This document shows, piece by piece, positions 26,572-36,963 of a stretch of DNA of 64,000 nt; the stretch's first letter is position 1, and each line of letters opens with the position of its first letter. This DNA comes from Labilibaculum sp. DW002 (GTDB taxonomy: Bacteria > Bacteroidota > Bacteroidia > Bacteroidales > Marinifilaceae). Both the position numbers and the translations under genes were made by a program. Location of the stretch: positions 124,001-188,000 of the forward strand of contig NZ_JAKJSC010000004.1 of assembly GCF_029029525.1 (NCBI RefSeq). Reading direction: 5' to 3'. The notes under the pieces were generated by a model. That model searched no databases, had not been told where the DNA came from, and saw only the letters and a program-made list of their open reading frames with translations.

Positions 26572-29217
26572 ATGCGAAGAAGAATTTTAGTTTGCTGTTT
26601 TGTTTTTCTTTTAATATGTAGCTCAAAGCTGCAGGGAACTCAGTATTTTCAAAAACTAGCAAAGTATACAACTGAGCATGGTATTGCCAACAATACTATT
26701 TCTTCAGTATTTCAGGATTCTACGGGTTTATTATGGATTGGGACCTTAGAGGGATTAAGTAGCTACAATGGGTTGGAATTTATAAGTTATCCAATGTCCG
26801 ATTCAATTTTTTTGCATGCCATTTCTTTTATCGATCAAATCAATAAGAATCAACTTTTATTGGGAACCAACGAAGGGAATTATCTGTTCTCAATTTCAGA
26901 AAAAGAATTTATAAAACTTCGTCTACCTCAAGATGAACATGACCCAATTACTGTATTCTTTCGCACTAAAAACAAAATTTATATTGGAAGTCGATCAGGA
27001 TTATTCGAGTATGATGAAGAAAAGCAAATTGGTATTCGAGTCTTTGATCAGGATATTACTTGCAAATGTATTTCGCCGAATGAAAAACTTTTGTTGGGAA
27101 CAAATGAAAATGGCGTATGGGAAGTAAATCTCGAAGCTGAAACGTTTGCTCTCGAGAGGTCTTATCCAGAGCTTAAAAATGAAAAGTTGGTGTCGATTGA
27201 ATTTATGGAGAATGGGACTCCAGTATTTTTAACAGATAAAGGATTGTGGATTTCAGGAATAGAAGAAATTAGGACGGAAACTCCTGACTTTTTTACATCA
27301 TTGAATATTTCGAGTTCTGATGGAATTATTTTGGGAACCTATGGAGAGTCTGTTCAGCAACTACAGCAGATTGATGGTAAATATAGTTTGAAGGATTTTA
27401 TTGATCGAGATAATGAAATATTTAATGACTATTACGATGCACAAGTAAACATTCTTTTTCGAGATTACTCAGGATCTGTATGGGTTGGAACAAATCGTGC
27501 AGGTTTGAATAAAATTGATCGTAAAAAAATCACTTACAAAAAATACAAAAGCAGTTTGCATGCTCAGGAGCCTGAAGCTGGCTATATAAATGCTATAACT
27601 CAGACTGAGGATGGCAGAATATGGATTGGAACTTCGGGTAAGGGCTTGTATTTACTTGATCAGGAAAAGGAAGAGTTGATTCCTATTCCTATTCTACAAG
27701 GGAATATGAATGATTTGTTCATAGAAGCCATTTTGCGATTTAAAGACAAACTGTATATCGGGACAAGGCATATGGGAATTATAACGGCTGATTATCCTTC
27801 GTTAAATTCAAAAAAAGTTATTGCTTCGGGGCAATTGTTTTCGAATAAGGCAGGCTTGGTTAAAAACGACTACATCTATGGTTTGAAAAAGTTTAATGAT
27901 AAATTGTACATCTGTTCGAATAAGGGAAGTTTTGTTTGTGAGGGAGTAGCAGATAATTTACGAAGAGTGGATAGTTTGCCATCTATTGACATCCTAGTTG
28001 ATTCTTTAGATAATATGTGGATACTTTCTTTAGATATGGAATTGTACTATAATCAAGAAAAAATTGAATTGGCTTCAGAAGTATCAAATTTTCATATTGA
28101 ATCTAATGAAATTTGGGTAGCAACTTCAAAAGGTCTTGCTTTAATTAGTAATGGAAATTCAAAACCTACATTTTTTAATCCTCCTAATAAAGTAATTGAA
28201 TTTACTTCAATTTCGAAAGATGAAGAAGGGCAATTTTGGCTTGGATCTCGAATGGGAATATATCGATTCGATTCTAAAAGTAAATTATTTTCAGGTTATC
28301 AAATTCCAGGTGGTTCAAAGGCTAATAGTTTCAATCACGGAAAATTGGTGCATAGTCAATCAGGGCAATTCTATTGGGGAAGCAACGATGGTGTCGTTTC
28401 TATTTATCCTAAGGAAAATAGTTATTTAGCTACGCCTTTATATAAAGTTGAGCAAGGAACTAATGGATCAGAGTCTGTTTTTAAAATCTATAATTATTCA
28501 TTTAATCATCATGAAGAGAATGGAATAGCTTATCGATTTTCTGATCCTGACTCTACATGGAGATACATTTCCGCAAATCAATCTATTCTTGATTTTTCTC
28601 ATTTTGGAAAAGGATCTTATCAGGTGGATATTACAGCAATAAATTCCGATGGTATAATAAGTAACGATTATGCTTCTTTCGAATTTCAAATGAAAAGAGC
28701 TTACAATAATGCTACGATTTTGTGGTTCATCTTTGTAACCATTATAGGAGCAACTGCATTTCTCTATTGGAGATCAAAGAATGCAATTAGATCTTTAACT
28801 GTGGAAGAGGAAGAGCCGACTGAAATTGAAACGCCGGAAGAGAAAATTTTCAAAGAATGGATGAAGAATGAATTTATGCAAAAGGCAATTCTTTTGATTG
28901 AAAATAATCTGTCTAATAATACTTATGGTGTAAATGAACTCTATGCTGACATGCAAATGAGTAAATCAAACTTCTATCGAAAGCTCAAAATCATTACCGA
29001 TCTGTCACCCAATGAACTGATTCGATTCATTAGACTTCGAAAATCAGCTCAGCTGCTTATTCTACCCGATTTAAGTGTGAATGAAATTGCCTACGAAGTG
29101 GGATTCAACACACCTTCTTATTTCACACGTTGTTTTAAACAGCAGTTTGGCATAGCTCCTTCAGAATACAAAGAGTATTATGAAAATCTTTGTTCCATTA
29201 CTGAATCAGTAGAGTAA
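26572..29217 (+). CDS. Transmembrane beta-propeller/AraC-type PUL regulator
   Basis: An 881-residue one-component regulator. The ATG at 26572 (MRRRILVCCFVF) gives a proper signal peptide; the longer frame from 26488 does not. The periplasmic part is two-component-regulator propeller repeats (GLLWIGTLEGL, GSVWVGTNRAG, GRIWIGTSGKG, GQFWLGSRMGI) and a Y_Y_Y-like domain near residue 690. One membrane helix follows (about residues 735-757), then a cytoplasmic C-terminal AraC HTH (SVNEIAYEVGFNTPSYFTR). Unlike classic hybrid two-component PUL regulators there is no kinase or receiver domain, so it should work like SusR. It immediately precedes susC and likely binds the repeats at 26311 and 29300. 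Confidence 0.9.
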   Translation: MRRRILVCCFVFLLICSSKLQGTQYFQKLAKYTTEHGIANNTISSVFQDSTGLLWIGTLEGLSSYNGLEFISYPMSDSIFLHAISFIDQINKNQLLLGTNEGNYLFSISEKEFIKLRLPQDEHDPITVFFRTKNKIYIGSRSGLFEYDEEKQIGIRVFDQDITCKCISPNEKLLLGTNENGVWEVNLEAETFALERSYPELKNEKLVSIEFMENGTPVFLTDKGLWISGIEEIRTETPDFFTSLNISSSDGIILGTYGESVQQLQQIDGKYSLKDFIDRDNEIFNDYYDAQVNILFRDYSGSVWVGTNRAGLNKIDRKKITYKKYKSSLHAQEPEAGYINAITQTEDGRIWIGTSGKGLYLLDQEKEELIPIPILQGNMNDLFIEAILRFKDKLYIGTRHMGIITADYPSLNSKKVIASGQLFSNKAGLVKNDYIYGLKKFNDKLYICSNKGSFVCEGVADNLRRVDSLPSIDILVDSLDNMWILSLDMELYYNQEKIELASEVSNFHIESNEIWVATSKGLALISNGNSKPTFFNPPNKVIEFTSISKDEEGQFWLGSRMGIYRFDSKSKLFSGYQIPGGSKANSFNHGKLVHSQSGQFYWGSNDGVVSIYPKENSYLATPLYKVEQGTNGSESVFKIYNYSFNHHEENGIAYRFSDPDSTWRYISANQSILDFSHFGKGSYQVDITAINSDGIISNDYASFEFQMKRAYNNATILWFIFVTIIGATAFLYWRSKNAIRSLTVEEEEPTEIETPEEKIFKEWMKNEFMQKAILLIENNLSNNTYGVNELYADMQMSKSNFYRKLKIITDLSPNELIRFIRLRKSAQLLILPDLSVNEIAYEVGFNTPSYFTRCFKQQFGIAPSEYKEYYENLCSITESVE

Positions 29218-29299
29218 TTCGACACAACATTTAGAGTTTTTTAGAATATGTATGAGTTTTGAATTGATTTTTGTGTCAACTCACTCATTTTAGTGCAAA

Positions 29300-29334
29300 T
29301 TGGTCATATCGTGCTCAATTTTGGTCAATCAGTA
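29300..29334. promoter_or_regulatory. Direct-repeat operator upstream of susC
   Basis: TTGGTCATATCGTGCTC (from 29300) and TTGGTCAATCAGTACCA (from 29321) are 21 bp apart and match the pair before the regulator gene. A weaker third copy (TCATTTTAGTGCAAA, from 29285) lies just upstream. This is the likely activation site for the PUL. Confidence 0.75.
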
Positions 29335-29427
29335 CCATCATTTCCCTCCTATAATCGCGTGTTTTGAAAGGTCTTTAAGAGACTTGTAGTATTATCTCGA
29401 AAGAGTTAATGCTAGATCAAAATTCTT

Positions 29428-29490
29428 AGGAATGCTCCCACCATTCCTGATTAATAACAAATATTAATTAATAAACTAACCTAAAATTTT
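29428..29490 (+). promoter_or_regulatory. susC 5' leader: hairpin with CTCCCAC loop plus ACTAACCTAA box
   Basis: A 7-bp stem AGGAATG/CATTCCT (29428-29434 and 29442-29448) displays the loop CTCCCAC. Twenty-six bases further is ACTAACCTAA (29475-29484), ending just before the ATG at 29491. The same order (hairpin with a TCCCCAC loop, then ACTAACCTAA, then ATG) recurs on this strand in the array at 40508-41377, whose minus-strand transcripts would be complementary to both elements. No CDS is present in 29218-29490. Confidence 0.6.
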
Positions 29491-32400
29491 ATGAATCAAA
29501 ACTCAAGAGATTTAGCAAGGCAAAGCAGCCTTCTAAAGAAAAGTTTTTCATGGATTGCAAGCTTGTGTTGCGCCGTTTTTTTTATTTCGGTTACACCAGC
29601 ATATGCATCGTCCGTTAATGAAAAAAAGGAATCGACTGTGCTTCAATCTCAGGAAAAAAGAATACTGGGAAATGTGGTAGACAAAAATGGAGAATCTTTA
29701 ATTGGTGTGAATATCATCGTTAAAGGAACTACTACGGGTACCATAACTGATTTTGATGGGAATTACGAAATAAGTGTTCCTGAGAATGCAACTCTGATTT
29801 TCAGCTTTATTGGTTTCTTAAATCAAGAGGTAGCAGTAGCTGGCAAGTCAATAATTAATGTTACGCTACTAGAAGATGCTCTGGGACTTGACGAAGTTGT
29901 TGTCGTTGGGTATGGAACCCAGAAAAAAGCTAACCTTACGGGATCTGTTTCAGCTGTAAAAGGTGATGAAATGGTGAAAAAACCCATGACCGATGCACGT
30001 CAGGCCCTGCAGGGTGTATCTACTGGTGTCACAATCGTTGATCGTGGAGGAGCTCCCGGAGATGAAAATCTTAACATCAATATTCGTGGAATTGCAAGTA
30101 TACCAGATGCTAATAATGCTTCAAAAACAGCACCCTTTAGTTTTAGTCGATGGTATTGAAATGTCAATGAGTGATATAAACCCTTCTGATATTGAAAGTA
30201 TTTCAATTTTGAAAGATGCAGCATCCTCATCAATTTATGGTGCAATGGCAGCCAATGGTGTTATCCTGATTACCACAAAAAGAGGACAAGAAGGTGGCTA
30301 CAAAGTCAACTACGATGGCTATTATGGCTGGCAAACTCCTGCTACCCTACCCGAACAAGTTGGAGCTGAAGATTACCTGAACCTGGTAAACGAGGCCCTT
30401 GTTAATGCCGGACTGGATGCAAAATACTCTGATGATTACATACAGAAAACGGTTGCTGGTGACGATCCAATCAATTATCCTTATGCAAATCTGTTTGAAG
30501 AGCTGTTCGAGACCGCTCCGGTTTTCAATCAATCACTACGAATCAGTGGTGGAAATGAGAAATCAAAAATAGCCTTATCTCTGAATCATATGGATCAGGA
30601 AGGTATGCTTAAGAATGTCAGTTCGAAGCGCTATGGTTTCCGTTTGAATACAGACTTTCAGGTGAAAGACAATTTTAAAGTCAGAGCAGATGTTTCGTTC
30701 AACCGAAGAGATAACGAAAAGCCAAACAGGTTAAATTCAGCTATAGGAGCCATGGTGGGCACCTCACCCGTTACTGTTTTAAAGTATCCCAATGGTGTGT
30801 ATGGTTTGAATAAAGACAATACCAATGCCCTGGCTTGTCTTGAAGTTGGCGGAATGAATGAGTCCGTTGATGAAACGCTTAACATGAAAATCGGAACCGA
30901 TATAGAGATGGTAAAAGGCTTAACGCTTAAGGCTGATCTTTCATACAAAAGCATCAATAACCGTTACAAAAACTACACCGCTGCATATGACTTTGTGGAT
31001 CCTGAAAATACAGACAATGTCATTCAAAAATGGTCACCAAGTAAATTGGTCGATGGTCGATGGCAACAGGAGGAAATCAACTTTAAGGCCTTGCTGAATT
31101 ATAACACAAGCTTTGGCGATCATGAACTCGATCTGTTAGCAGGTACTGATATTACAGAGAATACAGCCTATATCCTTAATGGAGCGCGTAACAATATTTA
31201 CGGCGATAATTATACGGAGTTGAACACAGGTGATGCCGAAGGTCAAACCAATGAAGGTTACCAGGAAGACTGGGCTTTACTTTCATATTTGGGAAGGGTA
31301 AACTATGCCTACAAAGGCAAATACCTGCTTGAAGGAAATATCCGTTACGATGGATCATCCCGATTTGCAGAAGGAAACAAATGGGGCGTCTTCCCATCCT
31401 TTTCAGCAGGTTGGAGAGTGACGGAAGAAGATTTTATGAATGAGATTAGTATGGTAAATAACCTGAAACTAAGAGGTAGTTGGGGACAATTAGGGAATCA
31501 GAACATCGGTTACTATAAATTTTCGTCTACCGTTTATGCTGATTTCCCTTATAACTTTAACGACAACGAGGTGAATGGCTATTCGCAATGGTATTTTGCT
31601 AATACCGATATCACCTGGGAAACAACCGAAATGATAGATTTTGGTTTGGACCTTGCCTTATTCAACAACAAACTGGAAATTGTTGCTGACTGGTACCAAA
31701 AAGATACCAAAGATGTTCTGTTGAAATTGCCAATTTCATATTTAACCGGACTAAGTGCCTCAGAAACCAATGCCGGTCAGGTTCGAAACACAGGTTGGGA
31801 ACTGGCGATTACCCATCGAAATACGATTAATGATTTGACTTACTCTATCGGTTTCAATATCTCCGATGTGAAAAATGAACTGATTGACTTTGCAGGAAAC
31901 GAGCCTTCAATTAGCGGATGGACTATCCTAAAAGAAGGTGAAGCGATCAATTCATTCTACGGATATGAATCTGATGGCTTATTCCAAACTCAAGCCGAAA
32001 TTGATGCGCATGCCGTTCAACCTAACCAATCGGAGCTGAAGCCCGGTGATATTAAACTGGTTGATCAGAATGACGATGGTGAGATAAACGACGATGATCG
32101 TAAGGTCATCGGCTCTCCAATTCCACATTATACAGTTGGTCTTAACCTTTATGCCGAATACAAAGGTTTCGATTTTTCAGCCTTCTTTCAGGGTGTTCTC
32201 AAGGCTGAAAACTATTTCTATGGTGCACCTAACGAAGGTCCGGCATATGAAATCTTCACAACAACCCGTGTATTGGATCGATGGACACCTGAAAACACCG
32301 ATGCTTCCTTTCCAAGATTACAGGCTGCCTCAAACAAAAACAACTATCTGTACAACGATTTTTGGATAAGAGATGCCTCATACGTCAGATTGAAAAACCT

Positions 32401-32596
32401 GCAAATTGGTTATTCTTTCCCTAAATCTGTATTGGAAAGATTAAAGCTTGATAAATTGAGATTATATGTCGGTGGGACCAATCTGTTTACCATTACGGAT
32501 GTAGAATCGGGACTCGATCCGGAAACTTATGATGGAAGACCAAATTACTACCCACCTGTTTCAACCTATACAATGGGAATTCAAGTTCGATTCTAA
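29491..32596 (+). pseudogene. SusC/RagA-family TonB-dependent outer membrane transporter, frameshifted
   Basis: This would import oligosaccharides across the outer membrane with SusD. Part one (29491-30159) has a signal peptide, the carboxypeptidase-regulatory-like domain (GNVVDKNGESLIGVNIIV), the TonB-box region LDEVVVVGYGTQ and the first half of the plug. Part two continues in the +1 frame with [20 protein letters not shown], the rest of the plug and a complete barrel ending GIQVRF. The frames join at CACCCTTTAG (30131-30140): removing one base restores the expected APLVLVDGI. The frame is open on both sides with no other damage, so it is either a very recent mutation, a base-calling error or, less likely, programmed +1 shifting. 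Base composition rises after the first ~450 bp. Confidence 0.9.
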
Positions 32597-32757
32597 TAGA
32601 ATATAAGAGAGAAATAAGTGAAATTCCCGATTGTTATCGGATTATTTAAAAAATGATTATATGAAACGTCCATGACAAAGGTGTTTTGACACACAGGGAG
32701 ATGATTATCCCTGAATGGTAAGTTCCATATGACAACTAAAAAATAAATTATAATCAT

Positions 32758-34437
32758 ATGAAAACAAATATAATATGCTTAGCCACAGTTTTTTTGATGG
32801 TACTGGCAGGCTGTAGCGACGATTTTCTGGAGCGTACACCTAGCGATCAGGTATCTTCAGCAGATTTCTTCACTCAGGAGAAAGATTTGGTCTATGCATT
32901 AAATGCAGCCTATGCTTCTATTGGTTTCAATAGCTGGGGAAGTAAATATGGCTATTCAACCGATTTGCTTCGTGTCGAAGCTTTAACCGATAATGCACTT
33001 GATCACCACTCATGGAATGCGGGTTATCGTCTGGCTGACGGAACAGCCTCTTCTTATGACGGCTATGTTGAAACCCGCTGGAAAGAACGATACAGAGGTA
33101 TTCAAAGAGTAAATAGAATATTGGAAGGTGCCGATGGGGTTACCGATATTAATGCCGACTATAAGGCCCGCTTACTTGCTGAAGCAAAATTCCTGAGAGC
33201 CTTCTTTTATTTTGATTTGGTTTACCTGTTTGGCGATGTACCTTTCCTTACAGCCAGTTTAGAACCTCAAGATACAACACCTGTCGAAGATGCTGATGGC
33301 GAAAAAGAAGCTTCTGAAAACACTAAGCGAACGGATAAGAATGTTATTTTGGAAGCTATTGTGAAGGACTTGTCAGAATCTGCTATTATCCTACCAAGTT
33401 CATATGGAAGCGACGATCAGGGAAGAGTAACGAAAGGTGCTGCAATTTCATTAAAGGCCAGAATTCTTCTTTATCAGGAAAAATGGACAGAGGCAGCTAA
33501 TGCGGCAAAGGAAGTAATGGATTTAGAAGTTTATACTATTTATCCGAGTTACGAAAAGATGTTCACCTACGAGGGGATCGGCAACTCCGAGGTCATTTTT
33601 GATTTACAGGAAGTAAAAGACTCTGATAACCAATGGAATTTCACAGTTCAGAATTATGGCCCTAACTCAGCAGGTGGCTGGAGCAGTGGTTGTCCTATGC
33701 AGTCTTTGGTTGACACTTATGAGTGTACCGATGGTAAAACAATAGCCGAATCAGCTTTGTTCGATCCAAACGATCCATATGCAAACCGTGACCCTCGAAT
33801 GAAATATTCCATTCTTTATCCGGGCAACGACTGGCGCGATGGTGTCTTTAACTCGATTCCCGGAGCAACTTACCCTGGAAAAGAAATCATTCCAGGCGAT
33901 GACTTAACCGACGGTACAGGCGGTCAGTGGAACAAAACAGCCACAGGTTACAATTGGTTGAAATATATATCAGAAGACGATATCGACAATGGCGACTACT
34001 GGAATGGTTCCATCCATTACATCCTGATTCGTTATGCTGAGGTTCTACTGACTTATGCCGAAGCAAAAATTGAGAGCAATGATATCGATCAGTCTGTTTA
34101 CGATGCCATAAACGAAGTGCGCCAACGTGCCGATGTGAACATGCCTGTGGTTACTAGTGGTAAAAGTCAGGATGAGTTGCGTACGATACTAAGACGCGAA
34201 CGACGCGTGGAATTGGCTTTTGAAGGCTTGCGCCTGATGGACATCAGAAGATGGAAAATTGCAGAGAATGTGATGCCTGGTGTACCTGAAGGCTTGACTT
34301 ACACTGATCCTGACTCAGGGCAACCCGTAACACTTTCGTGGGGAACACGTGTATTCGACCCTAACAAACATTACCTGTGGCCTATTCCACAAGCAGAGAT
34401 TGACATTACCCACATTCAGCAAAATCCTGGATGGTAA
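32758..34437 (+). CDS. SusD/RagB-family nutrient-binding outer membrane lipoprotein
   Basis: A 559-residue surface lipoprotein that captures glycans over the SusC pore. The lipobox is LAGCSDD (Cys about residue 19). The N-terminal TPR-like part contains LLAEAKFLRAFFYFDLVYLFGDVPFL, split here by the usual SusD features (AKFLRAFFYFDL then YLFGDVPF). The C-terminal signature RRERRVELAFEGLRLMDIRRW and the final LWPIPQAEI are typical. It is encoded 162 bp after susC. A long perfect hairpin follows it, which may set the level of the downstream enzyme genes relative to susCD. Confidence 0.94.
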   Translation: MKTNIICLATVFLMVLAGCSDDFLERTPSDQVSSADFFTQEKDLVYALNAAYASIGFNSWGSKYGYSTDLLRVEALTDNALDHHSWNAGYRLADGTASSYDGYVETRWKERYRGIQRVNRILEGADGVTDINADYKARLLAEAKFLRAFFYFDLVYLFGDVPFLTASLEPQDTTPVEDADGEKEASENTKRTDKNVILEAIVKDLSESAIILPSSYGSDDQGRVTKGAAISLKARILLYQEKWTEAANAAKEVMDLEVYTIYPSYEKMFTYEGIGNSEVIFDLQEVKDSDNQWNFTVQNYGPNSAGGWSSGCPMQSLVDTYECTDGKTIAESALFDPNDPYANRDPRMKYSILYPGNDWRDGVFNSIPGATYPGKEIIPGDDLTDGTGGQWNKTATGYNWLKYISEDDIDNGDYWNGSIHYILIRYAEVLLTYAEAKIESNDIDQSVYDAINEVRQRADVNMPVVTSGKSQDELRTILRRERRVELAFEGLRLMDIRRWKIAENVMPGVPEGLTYTDPDSGQPVTLSWGTRVFDPNKHYLWPIPQAEIDITHIQQNPGW

Positions 34438-34443
34438 TACATA

Positions 34444-34480
34444 GAACATATTCCTGGAGTAAATTACTCCAGGAATATCT
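34444..34480 (+). terminator. Long hairpin between susD and the enzyme genes
   Basis: A stem of about 13 bp, ATATTCCTGGAGT paired with ACTCCAGGAATAT, has a short AT-rich loop and is followed by CTTATAA, not a clean T run. Within a PUL operon this fits a partial terminator or a 3'-end-stabilising hairpin for susCD mRNA. Confidence 0.6.
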
Positions 34481-34572
34481 TATAAAATCACAAATTTACA
34501 ACAGAATATTTCAAATTATATCTAACTTTTAGTTGTTAGCGAAATGAGTTGAATTAGGAAAGAAAAACCAAA

Positions 34573-36954
34573 ATGAATAGAATACTATTATCAGTCATTT
34601 TTATCTACCTCTTTCATAATGCCATTGCGCAAGAAAAGGTATTTCCGGGAGCCGATGAGCAAAGCCCGTCCCGAGCCCAATATTTTTCATGGATCAACAA
34701 CACCAACGAAGGAACTACTGAGGAACAAACCCTTATCAATCTTGATTTTTTCCAGTGGCTTAATCAGGAGTACGGAATGGTTCTTGACATTTACGCTTTC
34801 GACGCGGGTGCTATCGATGGCAAACGATTTTACGGCGATATGCGTTCCGAACGTTTTAAAAAACAATTTCCCAATGGCTTCGATCCCCTTTACGAAAAAG
34901 CAAAAGCCATTAACACACGATTAGGTGTTTGGGGTGGTCCCGATGGTTTTGGAGATACCGAAGCTGAAAAGCAAGCCCGAATTGATCAGATGGTCAGCCT
35001 TTGTAAAGACTATGAGTTTGCCCTGTTTAAATTCGATGCCGTTTGTGGTCCTTTACGTCCTGAAAAGGAAGATGCCTTTATCGAAATGATGAAAGCCTGT
35101 CGCCAATACAGCCCCGACCTGATTTTGCTAAATCATCGCCTTGGCTTAAAGAAAAGCAAGCCCTATGCCACTACCTTTCTGTGGGGTGGTCAGGAAACTT
35201 ATATCGATGTGTTTACCACCAACAATACAACAGCACCCCATCACCGCGCCGGAGCTCTCGACAGAGGCTTAGTTCCCGGGTTAAAAAGATTAACTGAAGA
35301 TCATGGCGTTTGCATCTCATCCTGTATCGACTATTGGGATGATGATTTGATTATGCAAGCTTTCAACCGCAGCATGATATTGGCTCCTGAAATTTATGGT
35401 AACCCCTGGTTACTAAATGATGATGAATATCATAAATTAGCTGGAATATATAATTTGCATCGTAAATATGGAAAAATACTAGTTTATGGTATCGTACTAC
35501 CAGAAGAGAAATATGGGAATTCTGCGGTATCTAGAGGTGATGAAAATACACGCTTTGTAACCCTCACGAACCTGACTTGGGAACCAATGACCTATACCAT
35601 TAAACTGGACGAAGAAATCGGTTTAAGTACTGATAAAAATATTGAACTCAGACAATTCCATCCCACCGAAAAAATTATTGGTGATTTTAGTAAGGGAGAA
35701 GAAGTTGAAATTTTAGTTGAACCATTTCGTTCATGTTTACTTATGGCTAGTTCGAAAGTAACTGACGAACCTAGCTTGTTAGGAACAGATTATCAGGTGG
35801 TACGTAATGTCCCAAATCAACCTGTTCTAATTAAAATCCTTGGAAGACAAGGCACGACTACGAAAATTCAGCTGAAAAATGCAGGAGAATATAAAAGTGC
35901 TAGTCTTAATGGTAAGAATGTCAGTAAGTTATTGAATGGTAGATTGCTGAGGGTTAATTTTGAGGGAGATATATTGCAGAGTGAATCTCAGCGTAAATTA
36001 TCAAAGTTTGAATTGATCGAAACACCTTTTGATGATGAGGCTTTATACGAAGCCACCTGTTTTGCTGCCGATAATAACGCGCTCGAAGTCCGATCGCTTA
36101 AACGATCAGGCGCCACAAATATTCCTCAGGTGCAAAAAGCCAGAGATGCCTTCTTCAATCAAGACGTTTTTATAAAACGAGGCATATGGGACAAGAACCT
36201 CTTTGATGGCGATATGGAAACAGGCTACTGGCCAAGCAGAAAATACAATATCGATCAGAAAATTAAGGGCGGATGCTTCCGTCTTGACCTGGGTCGTATC
36301 ACCGATTTGGATCAAATCGTTATTAAAGTGCCTGACGAATTTTCGCTTCAACCTCTTCTGCTTGACGAAGGTAATTATGCTGAGGTTTCGTCAGATCTGA
36401 AAAAGTGGAAAACTATTACCTATTACGCTGGTGAAGAAATGGTCATCGATATAAATGAACCCATCCGTTACCTGAGACTGGGGGCACAACCGGGAAGAAT
36501 CGTTGAAATTGAAGCGAAGAAAAATGGAAAGATGCTGGACCGTAGCAATTGGACAGCCTCAAACCTCTTTGCACACGCTAAAAAAATGGAGACACAACAA
36601 ACATGGCAAGCCAACTTCAAATTGGATGAAATTCCTGAGGGCTCATACCTGTCGATTGCCATCAACGGCAAACACGGTACCGAGGGTGCTTATGCTGCTG
36701 CAAAGATAGACGGTGAATACCTGGGTTGTCCCGACCGTGCTGTTTCATTCCCATCCAACACCTGGGAGTTTGTGAATTCGAGACGAGACAGCAATTACAC
36801 CTATTACCTTCCTCTGGATAAAAGTATGATTGGTAAGAATATCGAGGTGTTTGTGATGGGATACGATAAGGAACATACAGACATCAAGCCGGAGGTTTGG
36901 ATATCGGCTGGGGCACTACCGTTTAAAGAGCAAATTTTAGAATTAAAGAAATAA
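34573..36954 (+). CDS. TIM-barrel glycoside hydrolase (clan GH-D-like) with discoidin domain, putative alpha-galactosidase
   Basis: A 793-residue exported enzyme (signal peptide MNRILLSVIFIYLFHNAIAQ). Residues ~30-330 look like a (beta/alpha)8 barrel: DIYAFDAGAIDG, RLGVWGGPDGFGD and LFKFDAVCGP, the last a likely KFD nucleophile strand as in clan GH-D (GH27/GH36). A beta domain follows (to ~420), then a linker domain. About residues 530-660 resemble an F5/8 type C (CBM32-like) module with LFDGDMETGYWPS. I cannot name the family with certainty. Its place between susD and GH97 makes an exo-acting alpha-galactosidase or related activity plausible. A stretch at ~35400-36040 is clearly more AT-rich than the rest of the gene. 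Confidence 0.65.
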   Translation: MNRILLSVIFIYLFHNAIAQEKVFPGADEQSPSRAQYFSWINNTNEGTTEEQTLINLDFFQWLNQEYGMVLDIYAFDAGAIDGKRFYGDMRSERFKKQFPNGFDPLYEKAKAINTRLGVWGGPDGFGDTEAEKQARIDQMVSLCKDYEFALFKFDAVCGPLRPEKEDAFIEMMKACRQYSPDLILLNHRLGLKKSKPYATTFLWGGQETYIDVFTTNNTTAPHHRAGALDRGLVPGLKRLTEDHGVCISSCIDYWDDDLIMQAFNRSMILAPEIYGNPWLLNDDEYHKLAGIYNLHRKYGKILVYGIVLPEEKYGNSAVSRGDENTRFVTLTNLTWEPMTYTIKLDEEIGLSTDKNIELRQFHPTEKIIGDFSKGEEVEILVEPFRSCLLMASSKVTDEPSLLGTDYQVVRNVPNQPVLIKILGRQGTTTKIQLKNAGEYKSASLNGKNVSKLLNGRLLRVNFEGDILQSESQRKLSKFELIETPFDDEALYEATCFAADNNALEVRSLKRSGATNIPQVQKARDAFFNQDVFIKRGIWDKNLFDGDMETGYWPSRKYNIDQKIKGGCFRLDLGRITDLDQIVIKVPDEFSLQPLLLDEGNYAEVSSDLKKWKTITYYAGEEMVIDINEPIRYLRLGAQPGRIVEIEAKKNGKMLDRSNWTASNLFAHAKKMETQQTWQANFKLDEIPEGSYLSIAINGKHGTEGAYAAAKIDGEYLGCPDRAVSFPSNTWEFVNSRRDSNYTYYLPLDKSMIGKNIEVFVMGYDKEHTDIKPEVWISAGALPFKEQILELKK

Positions 36955-36963
36955 TCAAAGAAT

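Noticed and set aside
29991-30159. Separate gene start for the second susC part at 29993
   Set aside because: The stretch before ~30134 in that frame is not SusC-like; real homology begins exactly where the first frame ends, so it is one frameshifted gene.
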